NCBI GenBank assembly: GCA_934663775.1
Contig: CAKUKU010000001.1
Span: forward strand, 62,001 to 126,000
Direction: 5' to 3'
Source of the DNA: an uncultured Ellagibacter sp.
Lineage (GTDB): Bacteria; Actinomycetota; Coriobacteriia; Coriobacteriales; Eggerthellaceae
DNA length: 64,000 nt
Below, one piece after another: positions 26,128 to 36,280 of this stretch. The notes under the pieces are model-generated. The model made no database searches and was not told where the DNA came from. It saw nothing but the letters and a program-made list of their open reading frames with translations. The position numbers and the translations under genes are program-made. Within the stretch, counting starts at the first letter, position 1, and every line of letters begins with the position of its first letter.

Positions 26128-26715
26128 TTAGCGCTTCAGAACCGCGCGCAGGACCGGGGTGAGGATTGCGGCGAGCACCGCGTTCATCGTGGCGGTTCCG
26201 AGCACCATGACGGCGTACACTCCGAAGACGGCAAGCGGGTCGAGGTGCGCAACGGCGACGCCGACGATCATCGCGAAGGTGTAACCCGAGAATACGGTGG
26301 AGATGAAGGTGGTGATAATCGGGAAGACGACGTTTTGGCAGGTCTTGCTGTCGCGCGCCGCCTTAGCAAGCACGGTGACGAGAATGCCGCACACAAGCGC
26401 GCCGACCATTTCAGACGCGATGTTCACCAGCGGCGTCGCGTTCAACATGGGGATTTGGCTCACCAGGCCGACGAGCAGGCCGATGACAACCGATTGGTAG
26501 ATTTTCGGCCGCGTGAGGATGATAGCTAGGCAGTACATGGCGATCATGAAGTTCGGCTTCATGCCGGCGAAGTTGAGAAAGCTCGAAACGGTGAGCTTCA
26601 GCACGGCACCTGCGGCAATAAGCACGGCGACCAAGATAAGGTCCCGAACGGACAGGCCGTCTTTCTTCTGGTCGGTGGCGATAGTGCGCTTCGCTGCTGC
26701 AATGTTCTCGGTCAT
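26128..26715 (-). CDS. ECF transporter S component, probable tryptophan binder (TrpP-like)
   Basis: 195 residues with about six membrane segments: VRDLILVAVLIAAGAVLKLTVSSF, AGMKPNFMIAMYCLAIILTRP, LVGLVSQIPMLNATPLVNIASEMVGALV and two more. Length and the NIASEM segment recall TrpP-type S components. Substrate assignment rests mainly on the leader upstream, a T-box whose specifier reads UGG. First gene of the ECF operon; SD AAAGGAATGAGG. Confidence 0.85.
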   Translation of the reverse strand: MTENIAAAKRTIATDQKKDGLSVRDLILVAVLIAAGAVLKLTVSSFLNFAGMKPNFMIAMYCLAIILTRPKIYQSVVIGLLVGLVSQIPMLNATPLVNIASEMVGALVCGILVTVLAKAARDSKTCQNVVFPIITTFISTVFSGYTFAMIVGVAVAHLDPLAVFGVYAVMVLGTATMNAVLAAILTPVLRAVLKR

Positions 26716-26840
26716 GATTCCTCATTCCTTTCTTGGCGGTTTTTCCGCCTGTCTTCGTCCGTCCCCGGACTTTTCGGTTTGCCGGCTTGGACGCGAATGA
26801 GGAATCGCCCGGGAATCATCTCGGGTGGCAATCTGCCCGC

Positions 26841-27137
26841 AAAATAAAAAAATCTGTCCTTTGAGATAAAGGACAGATTCGAAATCTGCGGTGCCACCTT
26901 TATTGACTTCCCACGGGGAAACCCTCTCACGAACATGCCAACACATGTTCTGCCCTTAACGCAGGCTCACGGTCCAGATACTCGGCTGCTTCCCTTGCGG
27001 GCTTGCAACCTTTCCCCTTTCCCTCGGCGATCCATTTACCGCTCAGCATTTCTACGGGACTTCCAGCAACGCCCGCTCTCTGTAAGCGCTTTAACGGCTT
27101 GATCTTCGCCTCATCGGTTTCAACGTATTAAGTTGTG
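26841..27137 (-). promoter_or_regulatory. T-box riboswitch leader of the ECF operon (Trp specifier)
   Basis: Minus strand. T-box sequence AAAGGTGGCACCGCAG at 26886-26901; terminator with a perfect 12-bp stem AATCTGTCCTTT/AAAGGACAGATT and a T-rich tail at 26841-26879. Stem I elements CAGAGAGCGGG and GTTGCTGGAA precede GTAAATGGATCGCCGAGG. Aligned with the pheS leader, where the specifier TTC is followed by four bases and CCGAG, the same frame puts TGG at 27032-27034, the Trp codon. Uncharged tRNA-Trp should switch on the importer. Confidence 0.92.
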
Positions 27138-27143
27138 AGTCGC

Positions 27144-27171
27144 ACTTTAGCAGAGCGTAGCGACATGTCAA
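27144..27171 (-). promoter_or_regulatory. Promoter of the T-box/ECF operon
   Basis: On the minus strand TTGACA (27166-27171), 16 bases, TAAAGT (27144-27149). This is the best sigma-70-type promoter in the window and places the transcript start near 27137. Confidence 0.75.
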
Positions 27172-27259
27172 GATTTTTTTGAATTGTGGCGCAAGGGGCA
27201 AGCTGCGAGGCTACCTCGTGCGTGAATGCGTATAATCGACATTTACTGAGGGTTCGCGT

Positions 27260-27298
27260 GACGACCCGCACAGCACGCGCGACGACCCGCACAGCACG
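27260..27298 (+). repeat. Short tandem repeat before the deacetylase gene
   Basis: The 18-mer GACGACCCGCACAGCACG occurs twice, 21 bases apart, just upstream of the ribosome-binding site of the deacetylase gene. Function unknown. Confidence 0.7.
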
Positions 27299-27321
27299 TG
27301 AATAAGGAGCACCAAAGCATC

Positions 27322-28878
27322 ATGCCCGATCAATACAGGCGAGATTACAATTCCGGCGATTTCAATGCGCGAAGAAGCGACGCGAGGCGCGAGCAGCGCG
27401 CAGGAGCGCCAAGGCAGGCAAGCAACCCGCACACCCAGGGCCAAGGGCGCTCGCAGCATCGCGGCGCCACGCCGCAGGGGCAGGTTCGCACAACGAGGGG
27501 CGCCCAGCCCGCTCGCAGCCAGGCCCATCCGCAAAACCGCCAAGCTCGAGGCACCGCAGCCGGCAATCGAGGCGCCGCGCCGCGCCATCAATACTCGACC
27601 CAGGGCAACGTGCGCCCCGTGTCGTACAACCGCGCTCGCGCGCAGGCGAATCGCGAGAACCCGGCCAACGCCTCCGTCTACAACGACTATTCCCGCTACA
27701 CGCAGCGTCAGGCAAAGCGCCCGGGACCGCTTGCCATCGGCATTATGGCCGTGCTCATCGTGGCCATCGGCATCGGGGTCTTCCTGGTGCTGAACCCGCC
27801 CACGTTCGACATCACCGTCAACGGTGCCAAGCACACCGTCTCCAACGGAACGACCATCAACAAGCTGATCGACGATGGACTCGCCTCACCGAAGGCCGGT
27901 AACCTGCTCGCCGTCGACGCGAGCGTCATCACCGAAGGCGGCGGCGATCGTTTCGCAGCAACGCTCAACGGAGAAGCAACCACCGACGGTTCGAAGAAGC
28001 TCAAGAAGAACGACAGCATCGACATCGCCAACGGCGCCGACGTCACGGAGGACTACGATTCCTCGACCGAGGAGACTCCCTTCGAGCGCGTTGAGGACAA
28101 CAATTATTGGAACGGATCGCTGCATGTGTTCATCGACGGGCAGAACGGCGTCCGCACCACGAAGACCGGCAAGGTCTCCGGCAAAACGGTGACCGAGGAT
28201 ACCACGCCCGCAGTGAACGAGGAGTACAAGATCTACACCGCGAACACCGGCGACGACAAGGTGATCGCGCTCACCTTCGACGACGGCCCGTGGAAGGATA
28301 CGACGGCGGAGATTCTCGACGTCTTGAAGGAAAACGACGCGCATGCTACGTTCTTCACGATCGGCAACCAGATCGCCGACCACGCCGACGTGGTGAAACG
28401 CGCGTACGACGAGGGCAACGAGATCTGCACGCATACCTGGGATCACGCTGCCGGATCCGGCCAAGGCGTGAACCTCACGTACATGAGCGCTGACGAGCAA
28501 ATTCAAGAAGTGCAGAAGGGCTTCGATGCCATCAAGCAGGTTATCGGAACCGAACCCTCGCACATCATGCGCGCGCCGGGCGGCAACTTCAAAGGCAGCA
28601 TCATTTGGACGCTGCAACCCTATATCGATGCCGAAATCGGATGGAACGTCGACACCGAGGATTGGCGCCGCCCCGGCGCCGACACCATCGCGAGCCGCAT
28701 CTTGAAGGCGAAACCGGGCAACGTCATCCTCATGCACGACGGCGGCGGCGATCGCTCGCAGACTGTCGAAGCGCTGAAGAAGGCGCTTCCCCAGCTGAAG
28801 CAGGAGGGCTACAAGTTCGTCACCGTGAGCGAGCTTTTGGAATACGACCCGCCCGCAGGGTCGAGCGCGAACAAGTAG
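27322..28878 (+). CDS. Membrane-anchored polysaccharide deacetylase (NodB family)
   Basis: 518 residues from the ATG at 27322 (SD AAGGAG eleven bases away; a GTG 24 bases upstream is less likely because it precedes that SD). The first ~130 residues are basic and Arg/Gln/Ala-rich and probably cytoplasmic. One membrane helix follows at ~136-158, then an extracellular stretch resembling a ubiquitin-like G5/DUF348-type fold (VNGAKHTVSNGTTINKLI). The NodB domain has VIALTFDDGPW (catalytic Asp pair), HTWDHAAG (metal His), RAPGGN and ILMHDGGGDR. Likely removes acetyl groups from peptidoglycan or another wall polymer. Confidence 0.9.
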   Translation: MPDQYRRDYNSGDFNARRSDARREQRAGAPRQASNPHTQGQGRSQHRGATPQGQVRTTRGAQPARSQAHPQNRQARGTAAGNRGAAPRHQYSTQGNVRPVSYNRARAQANRENPANASVYNDYSRYTQRQAKRPGPLAIGIMAVLIVAIGIGVFLVLNPPTFDITVNGAKHTVSNGTTINKLIDDGLASPKAGNLLAVDASVITEGGGDRFAATLNGEATTDGSKKLKKNDSIDIANGADVTEDYDSSTEETPFERVEDNNYWNGSLHVFIDGQNGVRTTKTGKVSGKTVTEDTTPAVNEEYKIYTANTGDDKVIALTFDDGPWKDTTAEILDVLKENDAHATFFTIGNQIADHADVVKRAYDEGNEICTHTWDHAAGSGQGVNLTYMSADEQIQEVQKGFDAIKQVIGTEPSHIMRAPGGNFKGSIIWTLQPYIDAEIGWNVDTEDWRRPGADTIASRILKAKPGNVILMHDGGGDRSQTVEALKKALPQLKQEGYKFVTVSELLEYDPPAGSSANK

Positions 28879-28913
28879 CAAGCGGGGGCGCACGACATCG
28901 CAAGGTAGGTACC

Positions 28914-28946
28914 GAAGCGGTCGTCCGGGAATCGGGCGGCCGCTTC
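28914..28946 (+). terminator. Terminator after the deacetylase gene
   Basis: GAAGCGGTCGTCC pairs with GGGCGGCCGCTTC (two G-U pairs), followed by TTTGCT. Lies between the converging deacetylase and recN genes. Confidence 0.6.
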
Positions 28947-29072
28947 TTTGCTCCCGGCAAGGATGCGCAGGCAGCGGGCTGCGGCGCGCCAGGATGCACG
29001 CAGCGACGAAGTCGCGCTTGACGCACGATCGCTTTGATCGCATCGGGCGCGAACGGCGCACCAATGCGCGCT

Positions 29073-30734
29073 CTACTTGCGAGATGCCCCCTGCAACATC
29101 TCGCGCGCGTGAGCGAGCGACGCTTCCGTGGCGTCGCCAGAGAGCATGCGCGCGATCTCGGCCGTGCGCTCGTCGCCTTCGACGGATACGAGATTCGTCT
29201 CGGGCACATCGCCCTGGCTCTTGCGCACCACGTAATGCGCATCGGCGACGACCGCAACCTGGGCCAAGTGCGTGACAACGATGACCTGATGGGTCTTCGC
29301 CAAATCGGCGAGTACCGAGGCGAGAGCGACCGCCGTCGCCCCACCCGTGCCCGCGTCAACCTCATCGAACAGAAGCGTGTCGACGTTGTCCGCCTCGCCG
29401 AGTGCGACCTTGATGGAGAGCATCACGCGACTGACTTCACCGCCCGACGCGATGCGCGCAAGTGGGCGTGCCTGCATGCCGCTTCCAGGGCGGAACATGA
29501 ACTCCACCTGATGAGGCCCTTCTTTCGTCCACTTTTCCCGAGGAAGGTCGCTCACCTCGCATGCCAGCGAAGCGCTGCCCATTTCAAGCCGCGACATCAC
29601 ATGGGACACGGTCTCGGCAAAGCGCGGGGCCGCCTTCTTGCGCGCCTTGTCGAGCGCACCCGCCGCGGCAGCAAGTTCGCCCTCCGCCGCCTCGAGGGCG
29701 CGAATCGCCGCCCGCTCTCGCTCATCGGCGTCATCGACGAGCGAAACGAGTTCCGCCGCCTCATCGCGTGTGGAGATGACGTCGGACAGTCGTGGGCCGA
29801 AGGTGCGAAGAAGCCCCTGGAGCGCCGCCATGCGCTCCTGCGATTCCTCGAGCATGTCGCAGTCGAACTCGATCGAATCGCGATACGACAACGCCTCGCG
29901 CGACACATCCTCGAGCACGTAGCTCGACTCACGCAACGATCTCGCCAAATCCCCGAGCGCTTTATCGAAGGCCGACGCACCTTCGAGCGCGCTCGCCGCC
30001 GCCTCGAGCGCATCGATGGCGCCGCCCTCCCCCGAAAGCGACTCGTACGCGCCATTCGTCGCGGACACAAGCGCCTCGGCGTTCTCGGCTTTTTCAAGGC
30101 GCGCCGCAAGTTCGTCGTATTCCCCCTCGTCGGAGACGCCGACCGCGTCGATGCGCTGAAGCGTGAAGCGCGCTTCGTCGAGTTTCGCCGCGGAAGCCGC
30201 TCCCGCACTCCTTACGCGCTCGAGTTCGGTCGCAGCGCCTTTCGCAGCATCGAACGCCTCAGCATAAGCTGCGCGAGCAGCGTCAACGTCGCCTTTCGCC
30301 CATGCGTCGAGCAAGGAAAGATGCATCGCTGGGCGCATGAGGGCCTGATGTTCGTGCTGTCCGCACAGATCGAGCGTCGGGGCGACGAGCTGCGCAACCT
30401 CTTTGGCGCTCGCCATGCGTCCGTTGATCTGCGCGCGCGAACGGCCGTCTACGCCAACACGACGGCAAACCACAGCCTCGCCCTCTTCGAGCTCAATTCC
30501 GGCGGGCACATCTGCATCATCGTCGAAGAAGAAGCGGCCCTCGACCGACAAGCCGTCTGCCCCTTCACGAACTGCGGTTTTGTCCGCACGCTCGCCAACA
30601 AGAAGCTTGCACGCCGAAAGCAGGGCCGTTTTCCCCGCTCCCGTCTCGCCCGTGATCGCGGTAAGCCCGCGCGAAGGGGAAAACGACGCGTCGCGTATGA
30701 GCGCCACATTGCTCACATGGATTTCATCGATCAT
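29073..30734 (-). CDS. recN: DNA repair protein RecN
   Basis: 553 residues from the ATG at 30732-30734 (SD AAGGGAGAG). SMC-like ATPase: [18 protein letters not shown], Walker [13 protein letters not shown], a long central coiled coil, the ABC-type signature [18 protein letters not shown] and Walker [14 protein letters not shown], then [13 protein letters not shown]. Length is usual. Acts in recombinational repair of double-strand breaks. Stands alone between the deacetylase and dtd. Confidence 0.97.
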   Translation of the reverse strand: MIDEIHVSNVALIRDASFSPSRGLTAITGETGAGKTALLSACKLLVGERADKTAVREGADGLSVEGRFFFDDDADVPAGIELEEGEAVVCRRVGVDGRSRAQINGRMASAKEVAQLVAPTLDLCGQHEHQALMRPAMHLSLLDAWAKGDVDAARAAYAEAFDAAKGAATELERVRSAGAASAAKLDEARFTLQRIDAVGVSDEGEYDELAARLEKAENAEALVSATNGAYESLSGEGGAIDALEAAASALEGASAFDKALGDLARSLRESSYVLEDVSREALSYRDSIEFDCDMLEESQERMAALQGLLRTFGPRLSDVISTRDEAAELVSLVDDADERERAAIRALEAAEGELAAAAGALDKARKKAAPRFAETVSHVMSRLEMGSASLACEVSDLPREKWTKEGPHQVEFMFRPGSGMQARPLARIASGGEVSRVMLSIKVALGEADNVDTLLFDEVDAGTGGATAVALASVLADLAKTHQVIVVTHLAQVAVVADAHYVVRKSQGDVPETNLVSVEGDERTAEIARMLSGDATEASLAHAREMLQGASRK

Positions 30735-31021
30735 CGCTTCTCTCCCTTTCTCGAAAAGCCCACGCCTCGCTTTCGCGCTGCAGCTCCAACATGCGGCAAG
30801 CATATGCAGAGCACGTCAAGCTTCCGCCCGTTTTCGCACAGTATATCGCACCTTTATCTCAAATTACGTACAAATGTTTCCTTTTTCTCCAAGAAACGTA
30901 TCTCTGCTTTTTCGTAGTACACTTTCCTTCGAAAGACAGCTGGGCAATCTTGCCGAAGTTCAGACGAGGCGCACGGGCAAGTCGATCCTCCCAGCACTAC
31001 CCTCATATAGAAGGAGAATGC

Positions 31022-31468
31022 ATGCGCGCCCTTGTTCAACGGGTCACTCGTGCCCAGGTCGATATCGAAGGCGTCACCGTCGGCTCCATCGACGCCGGGC
31101 TTCTCATCCTGATCGGCGTTGGCGTCGACGACACCGACGCCCAGGTCGAAAAGCTCTGGAGCAAGATTTCCCGCCTGCGCATCTTCGAGGACGATGCCGG
31201 CAAGACGAACCTCTCGCTCGCCGACGTGTCGGGCGATGTACTCGTCGTTTCGCAGTTCACCTTGTACGCCAACTGCAAGAAGGGCAACCGCCCCTCGTTC
31301 ACCGATGCCGCTCGCCCTGATGAGGCGAATCGGCTCTACGAGGCGTTCGTCGCCCGCGCGCGCCGGAACGTCCCCCGCGTCGAAACGGGGCGATTCGGAG
31401 AGATGATGGACGTGTCGCTCGTAAACGACGGCCCCTTCACCGTCTGGCTCGACACCGACCAGCTCTAA
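31022..31468 (+). CDS. dtd: D-aminoacyl-tRNA deacylase
   Basis: 148 residues beginning [17 protein letters not shown] (SD AGAAGGAG). The two active-site motifs of DTD are present: SQFTLYA (S-Q-x-x) and the cross-subunit V-N-D-G-P-F-T ([15 protein letters not shown], the usual G-P motif NxGP read as NDGP). The dimeric enzyme hydrolyses D-amino acids and glycine mischarged on tRNA. A longer open frame upstream is not supported by an SD. Confidence 0.97.
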   Translation: MRALVQRVTRAQVDIEGVTVGSIDAGLLILIGVGVDDTDAQVEKLWSKISRLRIFEDDAGKTNLSLADVSGDVLVVSQFTLYANCKKGNRPSFTDAARPDEANRLYEAFVARARRNVPRVETGRFGEMMDVSLVNDGPFTVWLDTDQL

Positions 31469-31625
31469 GCAAGGGGGCGCCGCCTGCCAACGCACACCAA
31501 GCCCGCCCGCCGTTACCAGATTGCACACTGCCGACGCGATATCGCGCTTGAGAGCCTGCGACCATCGACAGCGCTTCGCTCGGTCGCACAACGCCCAACT
31601 GCCGCCCCCCGCTGCAAGCCGCGGC

Positions 31626-33776
31626 CTAGCTTCTGCGGCTCGACCCGTAAGCGGAGTTCTTGCGGTTGCCGAACGCGCTGCCCTTGCGCGCCGTCTTCTT
31701 CAACTCTTTCAGCACGTCGTCCTCGGTTGAACCTTCCACCTGCGCTTTCAATTTCACCACCTGGTCGCGTAGGCTCGCCGCTCGTTCAAAGTCCATCTCG
31801 CGCGACGCCGCCGCCATGTCGTCTTCCATGCTTGAGATGACGCGGAGCACCTCTTCGCGCGAGAGCGCGGCAAGCTCCTTGTTCACCTGCTCGGACGTCG
31901 TGTCTGAAATCTCCGCCACAGAACCCATGATGTCGTTGACTTTCTTGCGGATGGTTTGCGGCGTGATGCCGTGTTCTTTGTTGTACGCCATCTGGATGGC
32001 GCGGCGGCGCCTCGTTTCGGTGATAGCCTTGTCCATGGAGTCCGTCGTCTTGTCGGCATACATGATGACCTGGCCGTTTGCATTTCGTGCAGCACGACCG
32101 ATCGTCTGGATGAGCGAGCGGTAGTTGCGCAGGAAGCCCTCCTTGTCGGCGTCGAGAATCGCGACAAGCGACACTTCCGGCAAGTCGAGCCCCTCGCGCA
32201 GAAGGTTGATGCCCACAAGCGTGTCGAACTCACCGCGACGAAGCGCGCTCAAGATTTCCACGCGCTCGAGCGTCGCGATATCGGAGTGCATGTAGCGGGC
32301 ACGCAGCCCCCGGTCGAGCAGATGGTCGGTCAAGTCTTCCGCCATCTTTTTCGTGAGCGTGGTGATAAGCGTTCGCTCGTCACGCTCGGCGCGCTCCTTC
32401 GCCTCATCGATGATGTCGTCGATCTGGCTCGCACTCGAGCGCACGATGATTTCGGGGTCGAGCAAGCCGGTCGGTCGAATGATCTGCTCGACTGTCTGCT
32501 GGCTCACCTTCTCTTCGTAGTCGCCGGGCGTGGCCGACACGTAGACGAACTGCGGGACGCGGTCCTCGAACTCGTCGAAGCGAAGGGGGCGGTTATCCAG
32601 GCAGCTCGGAAGGCGAAACCCGTGCTCGGCAAGCGTGATCTTGCGCGAGCGGTCGCCTTCGTGCATGCCGCGGATCTGCGGCACCGTTACATGACTCTCG
32701 TCGATGATGCACAGGAAATCCTTCGGGAAGTAGTCGATGAGCGTGTACGGCGGCTCGCCCGGGGCGCGGCCGTCGAGATGGCGCGAGTAATTCTCGATTC
32801 CCGAGCAAAAGCCCATCGTCTCGATCATTTCCAAGTCGTAGTTCGTGCGCATCTCAAGGCGTTGCGCCTCGAGGAGTTTGCCCTCTTCCTTGAACTGCTG
32901 CAGACGCTCGCGTAGCTCGTCCTGGATGGTGCCGATGGCGCGATCGAGTTTCGGGCGTGCGGTAACGTAATGCGATGCAGGCCAGATGGGAAGCGCCTCA
33001 TATTCGTTGAGCACCTCGCCCGTGACGTTGTCGATCTCGGCGATCGTTTCCACCTCGTCGCCCCAAAACTCCACACGGATGGGGTTGTCGGCATACGGGG
33101 GGAACACGTCGAGCGAGTCCCCGCGGACGCGGAAGGTACCGCGCTTGAGCTCGTAGTCGTTGCGGTCGTATTGAATGTCGATCAACTCGTGGATGACGTC
33201 GTCGCGCTCGGCGGGCTTCTGCTTGTCCAAAAACACGGCCATACCCGCATAGTCCATCGGGCTGCCGATGCCGTAGATGCAGCTCACCGAGGCAACGACG
33301 ATGCAGTCGCGCCGTGAGAGCAGAGCAGACGTGGCCGCATGGCGCAGCTTTTCAACCTCCTCGTTGATGGAGGCGTCCTTCTCGATGAACGTGTCCGACG
33401 ACGGCACGTAGGCTTCCGGCTGGTAATAGTCGTAGTAAGAAACGAAGTACACGACGGAATTGTTCGGGAAGAACTCTTTGAGCTCGCTTGCAAGCTGCGC
33501 AGCGAGCGTTTTGTTAGGAGCCAAAACCAACGTGGGCTTTTGGACCGCCTCGATGGTCTTCGCCATGGTGAACGTCTTGCCCGAGCCCGTCACGCCCAAA
33601 AGCGTTTGGTAGCGCATGCCGGCCTCAACGCCGTGCGCAAGTTCGGCGATCGCCTTCGGCTGGTCACCCGCAGGCTCATACGGCGATACGACCTTGAACG
33701 GCGTGTTGGAAAGGCGAACCTCGGGAAGCTTGCCCTCCATTTCAAGGCCCTCGATGTTTTTGAGATGAGAAGACAT
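31626..33776 (-). CDS. uvrB: UvrABC excision nuclease subunit B
   Basis: 716 residues. Helicase motifs in order: [17 protein letters not shown] (I), [17 protein letters not shown] (beta-hairpin region), [16 protein letters not shown] (II), [39 protein letters not shown] (V), [18 protein letters not shown] (VI), and the C-terminal UVR domain ([21 protein letters not shown]). Start taken at the ATG 33774-33776; the SD is distant and a start 12 codons later ([10 protein letters not shown]) is possible. A hairpin precedes it. Confidence 0.97.
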   Translation of the reverse strand: MSSHLKNIEGLEMEGKLPEVRLSNTPFKVVSPYEPAGDQPKAIAELAHGVEAGMRYQTLLGVTGSGKTFTMAKTIEAVQKPTLVLAPNKTLAAQLASELKEFFPNNSVVYFVSYYDYYQPEAYVPSSDTFIEKDASINEEVEKLRHAATSALLSRRDCIVVASVSCIYGIGSPMDYAGMAVFLDKQKPAERDDVIHELIDIQYDRNDYELKRGTFRVRGDSLDVFPPYADNPIRVEFWGDEVETIAEIDNVTGEVLNEYEALPIWPASHYVTARPKLDRAIGTIQDELRERLQQFKEEGKLLEAQRLEMRTNYDLEMIETMGFCSGIENYSRHLDGRAPGEPPYTLIDYFPKDFLCIIDESHVTVPQIRGMHEGDRSRKITLAEHGFRLPSCLDNRPLRFDEFEDRVPQFVYVSATPGDYEEKVSQQTVEQIIRPTGLLDPEIIVRSSASQIDDIIDEAKERAERDERTLITTLTKKMAEDLTDHLLDRGLRARYMHSDIATLERVEILSALRRGEFDTLVGINLLREGLDLPEVSLVAILDADKEGFLRNYRSLIQTIGRAARNANGQVIMYADKTTDSMDKAITETRRRRAIQMAYNKEHGITPQTIRKKVNDIMGSVAEISDTTSEQVNKELAALSREEVLRVISSMEDDMAAASREMDFERAASLRDQVVKLKAQVEGSTEDDVLKELKKTARKGSAFGNRKNSAYGSSRRS

Positions 33777-33809
33777 CGGCGCATCACGCCCTTTCCGCCC
33801 TTCAACCAG

Positions 33810-33841
33810 AACTGGCCCTCCCGCATAAGGGAAGGCCAGTC
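33810..33841 (-). other. Hairpin between coaE and uvrB
   Basis: ACTGGCC...GGCCAGT with an inner TCCC/GGGA pair in the 101-bp gap between coaE and uvrB. No T-run; may weaken read-through or fold in the uvrB leader. Confidence 0.4.
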
Positions 33842-33877
33842 TACCACAGAATCCAAACTGGAACAAGTGTTCGAAAC

Positions 33878-34477
33878 TTAAATCGTCTTCTCGTACTCTT
33901 TCCACCAGGCAGTCATCTTGTCGTGCAATTGCTCAGGCGTTCCGTCGTTGTTGAACACCACGTCCGCCGCCTCGATGCGATCAGCGTCTGTGATCTGACG
34001 GGCGATGCGGCGGCGTACGTCGTCTTCGGAAAAGCCCGAGGCAACCGCCCGCTCCACGCGAAGTTCAATAGGCGCGATAATGGCGATCACCACGTCGGCG
34101 CAATACGCAAGCGAACCCTGGCGATTCTTGAACACGGATTGCTCAACCACAACGGCCTTGGCACCCGCGCGCTCGAACTCGTCAACGCGGTCGGAGAACA
34201 GCTCTTCGATGCGCGGAAGCGTGATGCGGTTGAGCTTGCGCGTTTCCGCCGGCGATGAGAACGCCTTCGCCGCAAGTTTCTTGCGATCGACGGCACCCTC
34301 ATCATCAAAGACGTCGTCCCCGAAGGTTTCGCGAATCTCGTCTTTCACGGTATCCCACGCGAGAACCTCGTGCCCGACGTGGTCGAGATCGATGTAGGGA
34401 AGCCCCTGTTCGACAAGCGCCTTGCGCGCCGTCGATTTGCCAGCTCCCATGCCGCCGATGACGAACAGCTTCTTCAT
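33878..34477 (-). CDS. coaE: Dephospho-CoA kinase
   Basis: 199 residues from the ATG at 34475-34477 (SD GGAGGAGG). P-loop [25 protein letters not shown] (substrate Asp), [10 protein letters not shown] and the lid [24 protein letters not shown] are as in CoaE, which makes CoA from dephospho-CoA and ATP in the last step of CoA synthesis. Upstream of uvrB on the same strand. Confidence 0.95.
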   Translation of the reverse strand: MKKLFVIGGMGAGKSTARKALVEQGLPYIDLDHVGHEVLAWDTVKDEIRETFGDDVFDDEGAVDRKKLAAKAFSSPAETRKLNRITLPRIEELFSDRVDEFERAGAKAVVVEQSVFKNRQGSLAYCADVVIAIIAPIELRVERAVASGFSEDDVRRRIARQITDADRIEAADVVFNNDGTPEQLHDKMTAWWKEYEKTI

Positions 34478-34603
34478 GCAAAACCTCCTCCGACGAATGC
34501 CACCTTTCAACTACCATAATACACGTATTGGCGACTTATGGGGTGCTTTTGCGCGACGAAGCCGAACCCGTCAAAACAACTCATGCAGCGCGAAGCAATC
34601 CAT

Positions 34604-34637
34604 AAAAAAGGAACCTGCCGAATTCGACAGGTTCCTT
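34604..34637 (-). terminator. Terminator after rpsA
   Basis: On the minus strand AAGGAACCTG, ten-base loop, CAGGTTCCTT merging into T6, 25 bp beyond the rpsA stop. Strong intrinsic terminator. Confidence 0.9.
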
Positions 34638-34661
34638 CGAATTACCGCTTGACGGCTTGAG

Positions 34662-35921
34662 TTATTCGGCAGCCTTCTCGGTCTTTTCCTCGGCGGGCTT
34701 TTCAGCCTTCTTCTCGCGCTTCTTGGCCGGCTTCTCCTCGACCTGGACGGACTCGTCCACTTCGATCTCGTAGCCGAGCTCCTCAGCGGCAGCCTTCATG
34801 GACAGGGAGATGCGACGACGCTCGGGGCTGATCTCCATGACCTTCACCTTGACGTCCTGGCCAGGCTTGACGACCTGAGCCGGGGTGTCGATGTGACGCA
34901 TAGCCATCTCGGAGATGTGCACCAGGCCCTCGATGCCGTTGCCGAGCTCGATGAACGCGCCGAACGGGACGATCTTGGTGACCTTGCCGTCGACGATGGA
35001 GCCGACCGGGTACTCCTCGACGAGCTTGACCCAGGGATCTTCCGTGGTCTGCTTGAGGCCGAGGGAGATGCGCTCGCGCTGCAGATCGACGTCGAGAACC
35101 TCGACCTCGACCTCGTCGCCAACCTTGACGACCTCGGACGGATGGTTGACATGGTTCCAAGAGAGCTCGGAGATGTGAACCAGACCGTCGATACCGCCGA
35201 GATCGACGAAGGCGCCGAAGTCGACGATGGAGGAAACAGTGCCCTTGAGGCGCATGCCCTTGGAAAGCTTGGACAGGATCTCGGCGCGCTCGTTCTTGCG
35301 GCCTTCCTCAAGCAGCACGCGGCGGGAAAGCACGACGTTGTTGCGGTTGCGATCCATCTCGATGACGCGGGCTTCGATCTCGGTGCCCAGGTACATGTCG
35401 AGATCCTTCACGCGGCGAAGGTCCACGAGGGATGCGGGCAAGAAGCCGCGAAGGCCGATGTCGAGGATGAGGCCGCCCTTGACGACTTCGATGACCTCGC
35501 CGGTGACCGTTTCGCCGGCCTTGAACTTCTCTTCGACGCTGATCCAGGCGCGCTCGTACTCGGCACGCTTCTTGGAGAGGATCAGGCGACCGTCCTTGTC
35601 TTCCTTCTGGAGAACGAGAGCTTCGATCTTGTCGCCGAGGCTGACGATGTCGGACGGATCGGCATCCTTGCGGATGGAGAGCTCGCGAACGGGGATAACG
35701 CCCTCGCTCTTGAATCCGATGTCGACGAGCACCTCGTCGTGCTCGATCTTCACCACGGTGCCGTCGACGAGATCGCCCTCGTCGAAGTCGGTCAGCGTGC
35801 CATCGATCATCTTGTTCATTTCCTCGTCGGAAATGTCGGTGAAGTCGATGACGGAAGTGTTCTTGATTTCGGTCAAAACGGACCCCTTTCGAACCTTCAA
35901 ATTCCGGGGACCCTTCGCCAT
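34662..35921 (-). CDS. rpsA: Ribosomal protein S1
   Basis: 419 residues with four S1 RNA-binding repeats at roughly 36-105, 120-188, 205-273 and 290-359 (for example GTVSSIVDFGAFVDLGGIDGLVHISELSW and GKVTKIVPFGAFIELGNGIEGLVHISEM). The four-repeat form is typical of Actinobacteria and Firmicutes. The C-terminus is Lys/Glu-rich (KPAKKREKKAEKPAEE). Start ATG 35919-35921 lacks a clear SD, as is common for rpsA. Confidence 0.95.
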   Translation of the reverse strand: MAKGPRNLKVRKGSVLTEIKNTSVIDFTDISDEEMNKMIDGTLTDFDEGDLVDGTVVKIEHDEVLVDIGFKSEGVIPVRELSIRKDADPSDIVSLGDKIEALVLQKEDKDGRLILSKKRAEYERAWISVEEKFKAGETVTGEVIEVVKGGLILDIGLRGFLPASLVDLRRVKDLDMYLGTEIEARVIEMDRNRNNVVLSRRVLLEEGRKNERAEILSKLSKGMRLKGTVSSIVDFGAFVDLGGIDGLVHISELSWNHVNHPSEVVKVGDEVEVEVLDVDLQRERISLGLKQTTEDPWVKLVEEYPVGSIVDGKVTKIVPFGAFIELGNGIEGLVHISEMAMRHIDTPAQVVKPGQDVKVKVMEISPERRRISLSMKAAAEELGYEIEVDESVQVEEKPAKKREKKAEKPAEEKTEKAAE

Positions 35922-36147
35922 GATTGATTGCTTACGTGTAAACCATGTTCGTACGTAGTGGAAACCGAACCGCCGCAAGGCTGCTCGGCCGCGCAAAAAA
36001 CATGTCTCGGGGGCCAACATTACTTACCGCCTATGGGTTTTCCCATAAGCTTGGCTAGTATACCACGCACCGGCACGCCTCGGCGAAACGAAATCGCGAG
36101 GCTCGCGAATACACAAAAAGAGCCGACAACCGCACATTCGATTGCGT

Positions 36148-36262
36148 GTAAAATACCGAATGGAAACCATGTATTTTACCGAATAGAAAGCCTGTAAAAT
36201 ACCGAATGGAAATCGTATAATTTACCGAACGAAAAACCCGCAAAATACCGAATAGCAATAGC
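36148..36262 (+). repeat. Array of five 23-bp iterons before the DUF4143 ATPase gene
   Basis: The core TACCGAAT (once TACCGAAC) occurs at 36154, 36177, 36200, 36223 and 36246, an exact 23-bp period. Each unit reads roughly (A/T)4 TACCGAAT(G/A)GAAA. The array ends 18 bp before the ATG of the ATPase at 36281. The spacing puts each core about 2.2 helical turns from the next, so a protein could bind them cooperatively along one face. Too short and without distinct spacers for CRISPR. Confidence 0.92.
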
Positions 36263-36280
36263 TCAGCGAAAGGTTTCACC

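Noticed and set aside
36148-36262. CRISPR array
   Set aside because: Only five units, no spacer distinct from the repeat, 23-bp period in total, and no cas genes.
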